Assembly (NCBI GenBank): GCA_029012165.1
Contig: JAQXLO010000081.1
Coordinates: 1 to 13,497, forward strand
DNA length: 13,497 nt
Direction: 5' to 3'
Source of the DNA: Oscillospiraceae bacterium
GTDB taxonomy: Bacteria; Bacillota; Clostridia; Oscillospirales; Acutalibacteraceae
Part shown: piece by piece, positions 1-6,137 of the stretch
How the letters are laid out: the number at the start of each line of letters is the position of its first letter
Position numbering within the stretch: position 1 is the first letter of the stretch
The notes under the pieces: model-generated
What the model saw: only the letters and a program-made list of their open reading frames with translations
What the model was told of the DNA's origin: nothing
The model's database searches: none
Program-made: the position numbers and the translations under genes

Positions 1-10
1 AGTTTGCATA

Positions 11-53
11 AAAAGAGCAGATGCATCCGTTGCATGGGTGCATCTGCTTTTTT
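11..53. terminator. Bidirectional rho-independent terminator
   Basis: A 13-bp stem (16-28 with 36-48, one G-T pair) closes a 7-nt loop. It is followed on the plus strand by a run of T (48-53) and preceded by AAAAA, which is a U-run when read leftward. It sits 10 bases beyond the stop codon of the EEP gene, so it would end the leftward PHP-EEP transcript. It would also end any rightward transcript entering from the left of the window. Confidence 0.85.
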
Positions 54-62
54 GCGCCTTGG

Positions 63-1145
63 TTATTTGATCTCAATTTTGATCTCGCCTGAAATCACCT
101 TTGGCAGATCCCGCAGGATGAGACCCAGCGCCTTGAAAAGATATTTCATGCGGCGGTAAGCTGTGCGCAGGGGACGGAACCGCTCGGCGTTGTAAGTGCG
201 TGTGTCCCGGAGCGCACTGCGGTCAACGGTGAATTGGAAAACGCCGATCTGTGCGTTGTGGTCGGAGAGGGACTGTCCGTTTTCGTCCTCAATGCGGATG
301 TAGTCGCACTGCAGGGCCTGCAGTGAAACACCGTCTGCGTCCCGGTAGAACATCTTCTCTGCCGAATCCCAAACGCCCCAGCGGCCGTTGTCTGCCCATT
401 CGGGCTTGTGGTAGTCGGGATGGGGCAGTGTGCCGGTGTTGTAGTTGCCCTGGTAATTGATTTCGATCCACGCTTCTTTAAAGCCCTCACGCTCCACGAA
501 GATCTCCCGCAGCTTGTTTTGCGGCTGCGAAAAGTAGCTGTTGAAGTCGCCGGTGAGGATGACAGCGTGACCGGCGGAGTATCGGTTGACGTAGGTCATC
601 AGCTGTTCGTACTGGGACAGGCGTGCGGCCGTATTGCCTTCGCCGGAATATGCGTCGGCGTGCAGAACGTAAATGTCCAGGTAAACGCCGTCTGCGAGGG
701 CGAAACTGCTGCAAAGGAAGCCCTTGGGGGTCAGCTCGTCACTGCCGTCTGTAAACACGCCGCAGGCCTCGTTCCATGTTTCCCGGTGCACATTGTACAG
801 CGGAAAGCGGGAGAAAAAATTTAAGCCGTCTCCGAAGGGAACAGCGCCGTTGTGCAATGTGGTGTAGTCGGCATCCAATCCCTTTTTAATAGTGGGATGA
901 TAGTTGAAATCCTCCTGTACGGCGTAGATATCTGCATTCAACTGCTTGAGCTTTGCACCGATCTGTTTGGATGCGGCGGCGGGATCACGACCGGTGGAGG
1001 ACAGGGACTTGGGGATGGGCAGACCGTCCACATTGTAGTTGACGAGGGTGAATGAACCGGTTTCGGCAGAATCCTCGGCAAAAACGGGACAGGCACAGCC
1101 GAATACAAACAGAGCGGCCAGCAGAAAGGAAAGCGCTTTTTTCAT
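63..1145 (-). CDS. Secreted endonuclease/exonuclease/phosphatase (EEP) family hydrolase
   Basis: A 360-residue protein of the EEP (DNase I-like) fold, a superfamily that includes nucleases, inositol phosphatases and sphingomyelinases and cleaves phosphodiester or phosphomonoester bonds with a divalent metal. Visible motifs are VNYNVDGLP (35-43), the metal-binding Glu in AVQED (E78), LHADA (H162), TGDFNS (D200, N202) and LSDHN (D295-H296), so the active site looks complete. An N-terminal MKK plus hydrophobic stretch ending VFA|ED (about residue 23) reads as a Sec signal peptide, so it is probably exported. The tail after about residue 310 is basic. The start at 1145 is chosen over an upstream in-frame GTG at 1244 because it gives the signal peptide and has GGGAG just upstream. 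It lies 19 nt after the PHP gene, so the two are probably co-transcribed. The motif style resembles bacterial sphingomyelinase or phospholipase-like members, but the substrate cannot be read from sequence. Confidence 0.85.
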   Translation of the reverse strand: MKKALSFLLAALFVFGCACPVFAEDSAETGSFTLVNYNVDGLPIPKSLSSTGRDPAAASKQIGAKLKQLNADIYAVQEDFNYHPTIKKGLDADYTTLHNGAVPFGDGLNFFSRFPLYNVHRETWNEACGVFTDGSDELTPKGFLCSSFALADGVYLDIYVLHADAYSGEGNTAARLSQYEQLMTYVNRYSAGHAVILTGDFNSYFSQPQNKLREIFVEREGFKEAWIEINYQGNYNTGTLPHPDYHKPEWADNGRWGVWDSAEKMFYRDADGVSLQALQCDYIRIEDENGQSLSDHNAQIGVFQFTVDRSALRDTRTYNAERFRPLRTAYRRMKYLFKALGLILRDLPKVISGEIKIEIK

Positions 1146-1164
1146 GTTAAAAACTCCCTTCGAG

Positions 1165-1839
1165 TTATTGCAGTACACTGTATGCGCCGCTTTGCAGCAG
1201 GGCGAGCCACTGGGCATTGTCGGCAACGGGGGTGTGGGTGACAATGCCGCCGGAGCTTTTGCCCCATTCTCCGTGAAAATCGGAGCCGGAGGTTTTCAGC
1301 AAATGGTGCAGTTCAGCCCATGCGTTGGCGATGGCGTTGTTGGATTCGTGGCTGGGATTGCCGTTAAAGACCTCCACACCATCGAGAAGCCGCCAGTCGG
1401 CAATGGTCATATCCTCCCGGAAAGGGTGTGCCTGCACGAGCAGGAGCCCTTGAGCGTGCACATAGTCCGCCATTTCGGCAAAGGACATTTGCAGCAGTCC
1501 GGGCGCATTGCGCAGAAACGCTTCACTGACGCCGTACAGCAGGTAGTCGTTGTCCGTGTCGCCGTCCAGACGGACTTCCGCACCGAGCAGGACGGTAAAG
1601 CCGGGATGCTTTGCACCTTCGGACAAGGCGGCACTGTAGCCGGTCAGAAAATGGTCGATTTTTTCGTCCCAGCCGGCGCCCTCCATGTGACTGAACGTGT
1701 GGCGGCTGAGATGGTCGGTGAGGACAAGCCCGCTGTAGCCCGCCTCGGCGTAGAAGCGCACAACCTCGGCCGCAGGCATCTGTCCGCATTTGCTGACTTC
1801 GCAGCTGTGTGTGTGGGTTTCGTAAAGATAAGCTTTCAT
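1165..1839 (-). CDS. PHP-domain metal-dependent phosphoesterase
   Basis: A 224-residue single-domain PHP protein. The usual metal ligands of the fold are all visible: ETHTHS (H9, H11), LTDH (D42, H43), GAEV (E88), QAHPFR (H138) and SGSDFHG (D187, H189). This is the size and order of stand-alone PHP phosphoesterases, which hydrolyse phosphoester bonds of nucleotides, sugar phosphates or oligonucleotides with a di- or trinuclear metal centre. There is no signal peptide, so it should be cytoplasmic. It is the first gene of the leftward unit, followed after 19 nt by the secreted EEP hydrolase. No strong Shine-Dalgarno precedes the ATG at 1839, only a weak GCGAG. The conserved HTH motif close to the start supports this ATG. 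Its promoter appears to have been separated from it by the insertion-like element at 1879-2125. The exact substrate is unknown. Confidence 0.85.
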   Translation of the reverse strand: MKAYLYETHTHSCEVSKCGQMPAAEVVRFYAEAGYSGLVLTDHLSRHTFSHMEGAGWDEKIDHFLTGYSAALSEGAKHPGFTVLLGAEVRLDGDTDNDYLLYGVSEAFLRNAPGLLQMSFAEMADYVHAQGLLLVQAHPFREDMTIADWRLLDGVEVFNGNPSHESNNAIANAWAELHHLLKTSGSDFHGEWGKSSGGIVTHTPVADNAQWLALLQSGAYSVLQ

Positions 1840-1878
1840 TTAACTCGCCGCTTTCTTTTACATCTTGTGTGTGATTGT

Positions 1879-1891
1879 AATGTCTGCTGAA
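1879..1891 (+). repeat. Left terminal inverted repeat of the element
   Basis: AATGTCTGCTGAA. It pairs with 2113-2125 with a single mismatch at 1886/2118, which becomes a G-U pair if transcribed rightward. It is immediately preceded by ATTGT (1874-1878), the left copy of the direct flanking repeat. Confidence 0.6.
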
Positions 1892-1943
1892 CAAAGCAAA
1901 AAGCTTTATTTATCAAACAATAAAATACTTTTTGATTTGTTCA

Positions 1944-1987
1944 AAGTGCAAGGTTTTTTTAGTAAGAGCTACCAAAACCTTGCACTT
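1944..1987. repeat. Hairpin with perfect 14-bp stem
   Basis: AAGTGCAAGGTTTT (1944-1957) is exactly complementary to 1974-1987 around a 16-nt loop. It is the longest uninterrupted stem in the element. There is no T-run after it on either strand, so it is not a classical terminator. Confidence 0.8.
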
Positions 1988-2057
1988 GCGGTGCGAACGC
2001 TTCGCAACGTAAGCAGGCATTCCAATGGATACTGATGGCAAAAGCTTTGCTTTTGGC

Positions 2058-2113
2058 TGAAAAAGCGTTCTAAAGCGCTTTTTCATAAATGCCGACGGCG
2101 TGTCGGCATTTAT
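2058..2113. repeat. Two abutting hairpins (10-bp and 12-bp stems)
   Basis: The stem 2058-2067/2076-2085 has an 8-nt loop and is A-rich then T-rich, so it could weakly attenuate transcription on either strand. It abuts the stem 2085-2096/2102-2113, which has a 5-nt loop and a GC-rich top (GCCGAC/GTCGGC). They share base 2085. No gene ends nearby, so these are internal structures of the element and not gene terminators. Confidence 0.8.
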
Positions 2114-2125
2114 TCAGTAGACATT
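2113..2125 (-). repeat. Right terminal inverted repeat of the element
   Basis: On the minus strand this reads AATGTCTACTGAA, 12 of 13 identical to the left end. It is followed on the plus strand by ATTGT (2126-2130), the right copy of the flanking repeat. On the minus strand that repeat forms most of the -10 box of the leftward promoter. Confidence 0.6.
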
Positions 2126-2154
2126 ATTGTAGCAGTGCGTGTGCAAACTGTCAA
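2126..2154 (-). promoter_or_regulatory. Leftward sigma-A promoter (PHP-EEP unit)
   Basis: Read on the minus strand this is TTGACA (2154-2149), a 17-nt spacer, then TACAAT (2131-2126), with TG one base upstream of the -10 (an extended -10). The predicted start is near 2118-2120. Its transcript would run through the hairpin element and reach the PHP start codon at 1839 after a leader of about 280 nt. The -10 box overlaps the right flanking direct repeat of the element. Confidence 0.75.
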
Positions 2155-2195
2155 GAAATTGCGGCAAAAAAAGTCAATAAACTTTGGCAAAACAG
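2150..2195. repeat. 23-bp direct tandem repeat between divergent -35 boxes
   Basis: Units 2150-2172 and 2173-2195 share 17 of 23 positions. Each starts GTCAA, then has AAA, and contains GGCAAAA at the same offset. The array fills the space between the two -35 boxes, and the first GTCAA is part of the leftward -35. A repeat near two helical turns between divergent promoters is typical of a double binding site for a regulator. The regulator is not identified. Confidence 0.5.
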
Positions 2196-2223
2196 TTGAC
2201 AGAAGCCGTATTTTCTGTATAAT
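2196..2223 (+). promoter_or_regulatory. Rightward consensus sigma-A promoter (surface-glycan operon)
   Basis: TTGACA (2196-2201), a 16-nt spacer and TATAAT (2218-2223): both hexamers match the consensus exactly. The expected start is near 2230, which gives a leader of about 54 nt before the ATG at 2284. It is the only good promoter seen before 9540 on this strand, so it probably drives all seven genes from 2284 to 9539. Confidence 0.85.
2199..2218 (+). promoter_or_regulatory. Candidate operator inside the rightward promoter
   Basis: ACAGAA (2199-2204) and TTCTGT (2213-2218) form a perfect inverted repeat with an 8-nt centre. It spans the -35/-10 spacer and touches both boxes, a position where a bound dimer would block RNA polymerase. 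The operon encodes a TrpR-like DNA-binding protein (5086-5376), a possible but unproven ligand. Confidence 0.4.
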
Positions 2224-2230
2224 AAAATAT

Positions 2231-2243
2231 GTATACTTTATAC
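2231..2243 (+). promoter_or_regulatory. Small inverted repeat at the predicted start site
   Basis: GTATA-CTT-TATAC sits at about +1 to +13 of the rightward transcript. It could be a second operator half or simply AT-rich sequence by chance. The arms are only 5 bp. Confidence 0.3.
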
Positions 2244-2283
2244 AACGAAAGTGTTTCCCAAATCGGCATATGGGTGGTTGTCT

Positions 2284-3666
2284 ATGACAGGATTGCAGAC
2301 GCTCCGGTTCATTTTGCTCACAGGCATCGCCGTCTCCTACGGCTGGGGAATGCGGGGACTTTTGATCGGCGGCGAAAAGGGCGCCATGCTTCCGGGCGCT
2401 CTGCTGGGGCTGATGCTGGCAAAGTTTTCGGGCATTCCCGTGCTCTCGGATCATGCGGTGCTGTTTTCCGCAGTCGGCGCCATGGGTACGGCGTTCGGCG
2501 GCTTTGAACCCTATGCGCACACGGCGGATTTTATGCTCCATCGCAATGCGCCGTACTACAATCCATCCTTGGCGTACAAGGGTATTCTGCTCAAGGGCGC
2601 CAACTGGTTCGGTCTGAGCGGTGTCTTTTTGGGCATCGGGTTTTCCGCCATGACGGGAAACATCTATAAATGGTACGATTTTGTGCTCTTTTTTGCGCTG
2701 GAGCCTTTCATTCAAGCGCTGGGCGTCGAGCTTTTCAACAAGCCCTTCGACCCGCAAAACGGCGTATTTCCCAAGCGATATTTCAGCCGCACCAGCCGTG
2801 AGGAGTGGGGCGGCAACAGTCTGATGCTCGTGGTTCTGCTCCTGTGGACGCTGGTGCGCAGAGATTGGTTTGCCTTTTTGTTCGGCGTGGTGGGCATGGT
2901 TACCGGCTCTGTCGGCTGGCTCGCCGCCTACAAGCTGGACGACTACACCGCCCATCGCAAAAAGAACGGCAAATATCCCTTCGGCAAGCTTCAGGAAATG
3001 GGCGTTATCGACAACTGGAAGATCATGGAGTTCGGCTACGGGATGATCGCCGGACTGTGCTTTGCGGGATATGTGTGCCTGCAAAGAAATCATCTGCTCT
3101 CTCTGGCGGCACAGATGGAAAACGGCATTTGGAATCCGCTGGGCAGATACGGTGATATGGCGGCGTGGATCGCCTTTGCGCTGATTCTGCTGACGGCGGT
3201 GCAGTATATCTTTGTTTCCCGTGCGCAGAAACAGGGCAAAAAACCGGATATGCACATCTTCGAGCTTCTGGAGCGTCCGGCATATTTTGTGATTCCCTTT
3301 GCGCTGGTCATGCTGGGCAGTGAGACCATGGCGGAGCTGATCTGCTTCCCCGTGCTGATGTGGGTGGCGGTGGAGGAAAATTTGTTTGGTCGGCTGGAGG
3401 ATATGCCGCAGAAAAAGTGGCTTAAGCCCGTTTACCTTGTTCTGTTTGTCGGGGCGATGGCGGCCGCAGTTCTGCTGCACGGTACCTTTCCCCTGTGGGC
3501 AAAGGCACTGCTGTACACGGTGTTTTATCTGCTGTGCGACCTGCCGTATGTGCTTTTCCATCCGAAAACAAAAACGGAACGGCGCAGAATGCTGTGCGGC
3601 GTTTCCACGGTCTACGGCTGTTTTGCGGTGCAGTCTGCGATTTTGATTGCTATACTTTGTAAATAA
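2284..3666 (+). CDS. Polytopic membrane protein of unrecognised family (paralog A)
   Basis: A 460-residue, strongly hydrophobic protein with roughly 12 predicted membrane segments by eye. I do not recognise the family. It shares with the next gene a conserved set of motifs in the same order: SYGWGMRG (18-25), IGGEKGAMLPGA (28-39), KGANWFG (104-110), YFSRTSREEWGG (166-177) and KIMEFGYGMIAG (246-257). The second half is less conserved. The glycine-rich N-terminal block with Arg, Glu and Lys next to membrane segments suggests a functional site in the bilayer, perhaps transport or lipid/glycan chemistry, but this is inference. The ATG at 2284 is chosen over the in-frame GTG at 2251 because GGGTGG lies 7 nt upstream and the paralog starts at the equivalent residue. 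It is the first gene of the operon and is followed after 13 nt by its paralog. Confidence 0.8.
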   Translation: MTGLQTLRFILLTGIAVSYGWGMRGLLIGGEKGAMLPGALLGLMLAKFSGIPVLSDHAVLFSAVGAMGTAFGGFEPYAHTADFMLHRNAPYYNPSLAYKGILLKGANWFGLSGVFLGIGFSAMTGNIYKWYDFVLFFALEPFIQALGVELFNKPFDPQNGVFPKRYFSRTSREEWGGNSLMLVVLLLWTLVRRDWFAFLFGVVGMVTGSVGWLAAYKLDDYTAHRKKNGKYPFGKLQEMGVIDNWKIMEFGYGMIAGLCFAGYVCLQRNHLLSLAAQMENGIWNPLGRYGDMAAWIAFALILLTAVQYIFVSRAQKQGKKPDMHIFELLERPAYFVIPFALVMLGSETMAELICFPVLMWVAVEENLFGRLEDMPQKKWLKPVYLVLFVGAMAAAVLLHGTFPLWAKALLYTVFYLLCDLPYVLFHPKTKTERRRMLCGVSTVYGCFAVQSAILIAILCK

Positions 3667-3679
3667 GAGGGTTGTTCTC

Positions 3680-5065
3680 ATGACATTTACCCATGCATTG
3701 TTCGTCATGCTCCTGTGTGCCGCCGTCGGCTCCTACACATGGGGGATGCGCGGCACCATCATCGGCGGCGAGCGAGGCGCCTTGCTGCCCGGAGCGGCAC
3801 TGGCAACGGTGCTGATCTGTGCCGGCGGCGTGGAGCCGGTAAGCGAAGCGTTTCCCTTTGCGGCGGCCATCGGTGCGGCGGCGATGTTTTTCGGCGGTGC
3901 ACAGACCTACGGCGAAACCATCGGACTTACTTTCGACGCAGACAAAAAGACCCGGATGCACGGCAGACTCGGTCTTGCAATCAAGGGTGCCAACTGGTTC
4001 GGCATCTTTGCGGGCATTTTGGGCGTCGGTCTGGGCGCCATGGCGGGACGCTATGCGCTGTGGGAGCTTTTGCTGTTTACACTGCTGCTGCCTGCGGTGA
4101 AGTGGCTCGGCGTGTTCGGGCTGAAACTTTTGAGAAAAAAACTGCCGCAGCTGTATTTTTCCAAGACCCGCTTCGAGGTCTGGGGCGGCATGACGCTTTT
4201 GTGGGTGTATATCCTGCTCTTTGCCGCACTGCATAAGGAATGGTTCCCGGTACTGCTGGGTGTGTTCGGCTTTGTCAGCGGCGCTCTGGGCTTTTGGGTC
4301 GGCAACCTGTTCCAGACCAAGTTCGACGGCAAGGGCAACGGCTTCATCGGCGGCTGGAAGTGGATGGAGTGTGCCTTCGGCGCCATCGGCGGACTGGGGG
4401 TCGCCCTGTGCTGGTGTTTGTTTTACGACATCTTTGTGTATAAATATGCCTTCCAGATCGTTGGACACAGCGGCGTCTGGACACTTCTACGGGAACAGAC
4501 GAACGCCATCCTGCTTTTTGCATGGCTGTTTTTGTTTGTCCTGTTCCTCCTGCACTATCTCTTCGACCCGAAAAAGCAGGACACCTCCAAGGCGGCAAAG
4601 CTTGCCTACCGGGCAGAGGATGTTTTGGTTTGGCCGGTGTTTTGCTATGTGCCGCTGTTTTTAGCGATGAGCGGCAATGCCCGTGCGGCACAGATCGAGA
4701 GCTTCTTCATGGTGCTGTACGTCATCGGCGACAAGATTATGTTCGGCGGGTCAAAGCATTATGAAAACCTGTTCGGCGAAAAAGTCTACCACTGCCTGCT
4801 GATGCTTTTGCCGGCAGCGGTGCTGTATGTTCAGCTGTTCACGGACTTCGCCTTTTCCGCCCTGCAAACGATGCTGATGTATTTGTTTGCATATCTCTTG
4901 GCGGAGTACTATGCCGTGTTCAACCTGAACCGTATGCGCCCGCTGTGCGCCGAGCACGGCTCTGCCGCAAAGGCGTTTTTGTCCATGGGTTCTACACTTT
5001 CGTGGATGGTTTATGCCGGCGTGTGCTGTATCGCCATTACAGGCATGAGTGTTTTTTATTTTTGA
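3680..5065 (+). CDS. Polytopic membrane protein of unrecognised family (paralog B)
   Basis: A 461-residue multi-pass membrane protein, one residue longer than paralog A and clearly related: SYTWGMRG (18-25), IGGERGALLPGA (28-39), KGANWFG (102-108), YFSKTRFEVWGG (159-170) and KWMECAFGAIGG (227-238). The first block aligns without a gap. Outside the motifs the two have diverged strongly, so this is an old tandem duplication and they may work as a heteromeric pair. It lacks the charged loop that paralog A has around residues 216-245 in the same form. The ATG at 3680 follows GAGGG. An in-frame upstream start at 3647 would overlap paralog A and lacks a matching N-terminus there. The gene is followed after 20 nt by the TrpR-like regulator. 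No function is assigned. Confidence 0.8.
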   Translation: MTFTHALFVMLLCAAVGSYTWGMRGTIIGGERGALLPGAALATVLICAGGVEPVSEAFPFAAAIGAAAMFFGGAQTYGETIGLTFDADKKTRMHGRLGLAIKGANWFGIFAGILGVGLGAMAGRYALWELLLFTLLLPAVKWLGVFGLKLLRKKLPQLYFSKTRFEVWGGMTLLWVYILLFAALHKEWFPVLLGVFGFVSGALGFWVGNLFQTKFDGKGNGFIGGWKWMECAFGAIGGLGVALCWCLFYDIFVYKYAFQIVGHSGVWTLLREQTNAILLFAWLFLFVLFLLHYLFDPKKQDTSKAAKLAYRAEDVLVWPVFCYVPLFLAMSGNARAAQIESFFMVLYVIGDKIMFGGSKHYENLFGEKVYHCLLMLLPAAVLYVQLFTDFAFSALQTMLMYLFAYLLAEYYAVFNLNRMRPLCAEHGSAAKAFLSMGSTLSWMVYAGVCCIAITGMSVFYF

Positions 5066-5085
5066 TTTTACAGCGGAGGAAAACC

Positions 5086-5376
5086 ATGAAAACAAATCCC
5101 GCAGAAAAAAGCAACGATTATTTGTTCCGGGCGATCCTTTCTCTGGAGAGCGTGGAGGAATGCAAGAGCTTTTTGGAAACGCTTTGTACTGCGCAGGAAT
5201 TGCGCTCTTTTTCGCAGCGTCTGACCGTGGCGAAGATGCTGTACGAAAACTGCGTGTATAATCAGATCGTTACCGAGACGGGAGCCAGCACGGCGACCAT
5301 CAGCCGGGTGAGCCGTTCCATGCAGGACGGCAACGGCTACGAAAAAATTTTTGAAAGACTTCGGGACGACGCATGA
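5086..5376 (+). CDS. TrpR-like DNA-binding regulator, YerC/YecD family
   Basis: A 96-residue helical protein of the TrpR-superfamily type found in Firmicutes as YerC/YecD. The N-terminal part (DYLFRAILSLESVEECKSFL, 11-30) is followed by ELRSFSQRLTVAKML (38-52) and a helix-turn-helix around VYNQIVTETGASTATISRVSRS (57-78), with the TGAS-TATISRV core typical of the family. Members are small cytoplasmic, presumably dimeric DNA-binding proteins. Their ligand is generally not tryptophan, and their targets are poorly known. A strong GGAGGA site lies 6 nt before the ATG at 5086, so longer in-frame upstream starts are rejected. Its stop overlaps the methyltransferase start (ATGA). Its place in the operon, downstream of a promoter carrying inverted repeats, makes autoregulation a reasonable hypothesis. 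Confidence 0.85.
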   Translation: MKTNPAEKSNDYLFRAILSLESVEECKSFLETLCTAQELRSFSQRLTVAKMLYENCVYNQIVTETGASTATISRVSRSMQDGNGYEKIFERLRDDA

Positions 5377-6137
5377 GTGGCTACGAAAATTTTGCGAATG
5401 TTTACGATGCGCTGACGGAAAACGTGGACTATAAACAGCGCAGCGCCTACTACTGTGCGCTTTTGCGGCAATACGGCGTAGCAGACGGGCTGCTGCTGGA
5501 TCTTGCCTGCGGAACGGGGAGTATGTCCCTGTATTTTGCGCAGTGCGGATATGATGTGATCGGCGTGGACGCCAGTGCGGCGATGCTCTCGCAGGCACAG
5601 CAGAAGGCGATGCAGGCCGGAGAAAACATTCTTTTTTTGTGCCAGCCGATGCAGCAGCTGGACCTCTACGGCACGGTGTGCGGCACGGTCTGTGCGCTGG
5701 ACAGCCTGAACCATCTGACGGACGAAGCGGATCTTCGGGAAACGATCCGCCGGGTGTCCCTGTTCACGGAGCCGGGTGGCGTTTTTCTGTTCGATGTCAA
5801 CACCCCCTACAAGCACCGGGCGGTGCTGGGCAACAACGTTTTCGTCTATGATACACCCTCGGTCTACTGTGTGTGGCAAAATGAGCTGTCGGCACAGGAC
5901 ACCGTGCAGATCACGCTGGATTTTTTTGAACAGGACGCAGATGTCTATTACCGCAGCAGCGAGCAGTTCAGCGAGCGGGCGTACAGCGTCCGAGATCTGA
6001 CGGCGATTTTGGAACAAAACGGTTTCTCCGTAGTGGGGATTTTTGCGGAGATGACCACACAGCCGCCGCAGGAGGATACGCAGCGTATCGTTTTTGCGGC
6101 AAAGAAAGACGTGGAAAAGGGAGAAAGAAACCGATGA
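5373..6137 (+). CDS. Class I SAM-dependent methyltransferase
   Basis: A 254-residue Rossmann-fold methyltransferase. Motif I is LDLACGTGS (42-50), motif II is GVDAS (64-68) with the acidic residue that binds the SAM ribose, and a motif IV-like CALDSLNHL (107-115) follows. The layout fits the Methyltransf_25/11 type of stand-alone methyltransferases, which act on small molecules or glycan intermediates. The substrate cannot be deduced. The gene overlaps both neighbours by 4 nt (ATGA), so it is translationally coupled to the TrpR-like regulator and the ABC permease. In this setting it could methylate a surface glycan or its terminus, as methyl capping regulates chain length in some ABC-exported O-antigens, but nothing in the sequence proves that. 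Confidence 0.85.
   Translation: MSGYENFANVYDALTENVDYKQRSAYYCALLRQYGVADGLLLDLACGTGSMSLYFAQCGYDVIGVDASAAMLSQAQQKAMQAGENILFLCQPMQQLDLYGTVCGTVCALDSLNHLTDEADLRETIRRVSLFTEPGGVFLFDVNTPYKHRAVLGNNVFVYDTPSVYCVWQNELSAQDTVQITLDFFEQDADVYYRSSEQFSERAYSVRDLTAILEQNGFSVVGIFAEMTTQPPQEDTQRIVFAAKKDVEKGERNR

Larger units (their letters stand above)
1879..2125. mobile_element. Candidate MITE-like hairpin-rich insertion
   Basis: This 247-bp AT-rich element is bounded by 13-bp terminal inverted repeats (1879-1891 and 2113-2125) that match at 12 of 13 positions. It is flanked by the exact direct repeat ATTGT (1874-1878 and 2126-2130), as expected of a target-site duplication. The interior has no credible gene and is nearly all inverted repeats: stems at 1889-1895/1936-1942, 1912-1917/1931-1936, 1944-1957/1974-1987, 1992-1997/2001-2006, 2039-2045/2049-2055, 2058-2067/2076-2085 and 2085-2096/2102-2113. 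The composition contrasts sharply with the GC-rich genes on both sides. Terminal repeats, target duplication, small size and lack of coding capacity fit a non-autonomous miniature transposable element. The alternative is a structured non-coding RNA or leader. I cannot test copy number here, and that would decide it. Confidence 0.55.

Noticed and set aside
1146..1244. Upstream GTG start for the EEP protein
   Set aside because: It would overlap the PHP gene and bury the signal peptide. The ATG at 1145 has a GGGAG site.
1874..1879. Proximal TACAAT (minus strand) as the working -10 of the PHP gene
   Set aside because: No convincing -35 lies 16-18 nt upstream (the best is a T-rich hexamer), while the distal copy at 2126-2131 has TTGACA at 17 nt and an extended -10. 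Not fully excluded.
1039..1890. Plus-strand open frame (283 codons) over the PHP gene
   Set aside because: The minus-strand PHP frame has all metal-binding motifs; this one has none.
2058..2085. A-rich/T-rich hairpin as a gene terminator
   Set aside because: No gene ends here on either strand, and it is one of a series of stems inside the insertion-like element.
2251..2283. GTG start giving paralog A eleven extra residues
   Set aside because: No ribosome site precedes it, whereas ATG 2284 has GGGTGG at good spacing and matches the start of paralog B.
2110..3708. Long open frame on the minus strand (532 codons) opposite paralog A
   Set aside because: It lies antisense to a well-supported membrane protein gene, has a basic, His/Gln-rich composition with no recognisable domain, and its right end would start inside paralog B. 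It is a by-product of GC-rich codon use on the other strand.
3650..4468. Minus-strand open frame (272 codons) over paralog B
   Set aside because: Antisense to the conserved motifs shared by the two paralogs, with Gln/His-rich composition and no support.
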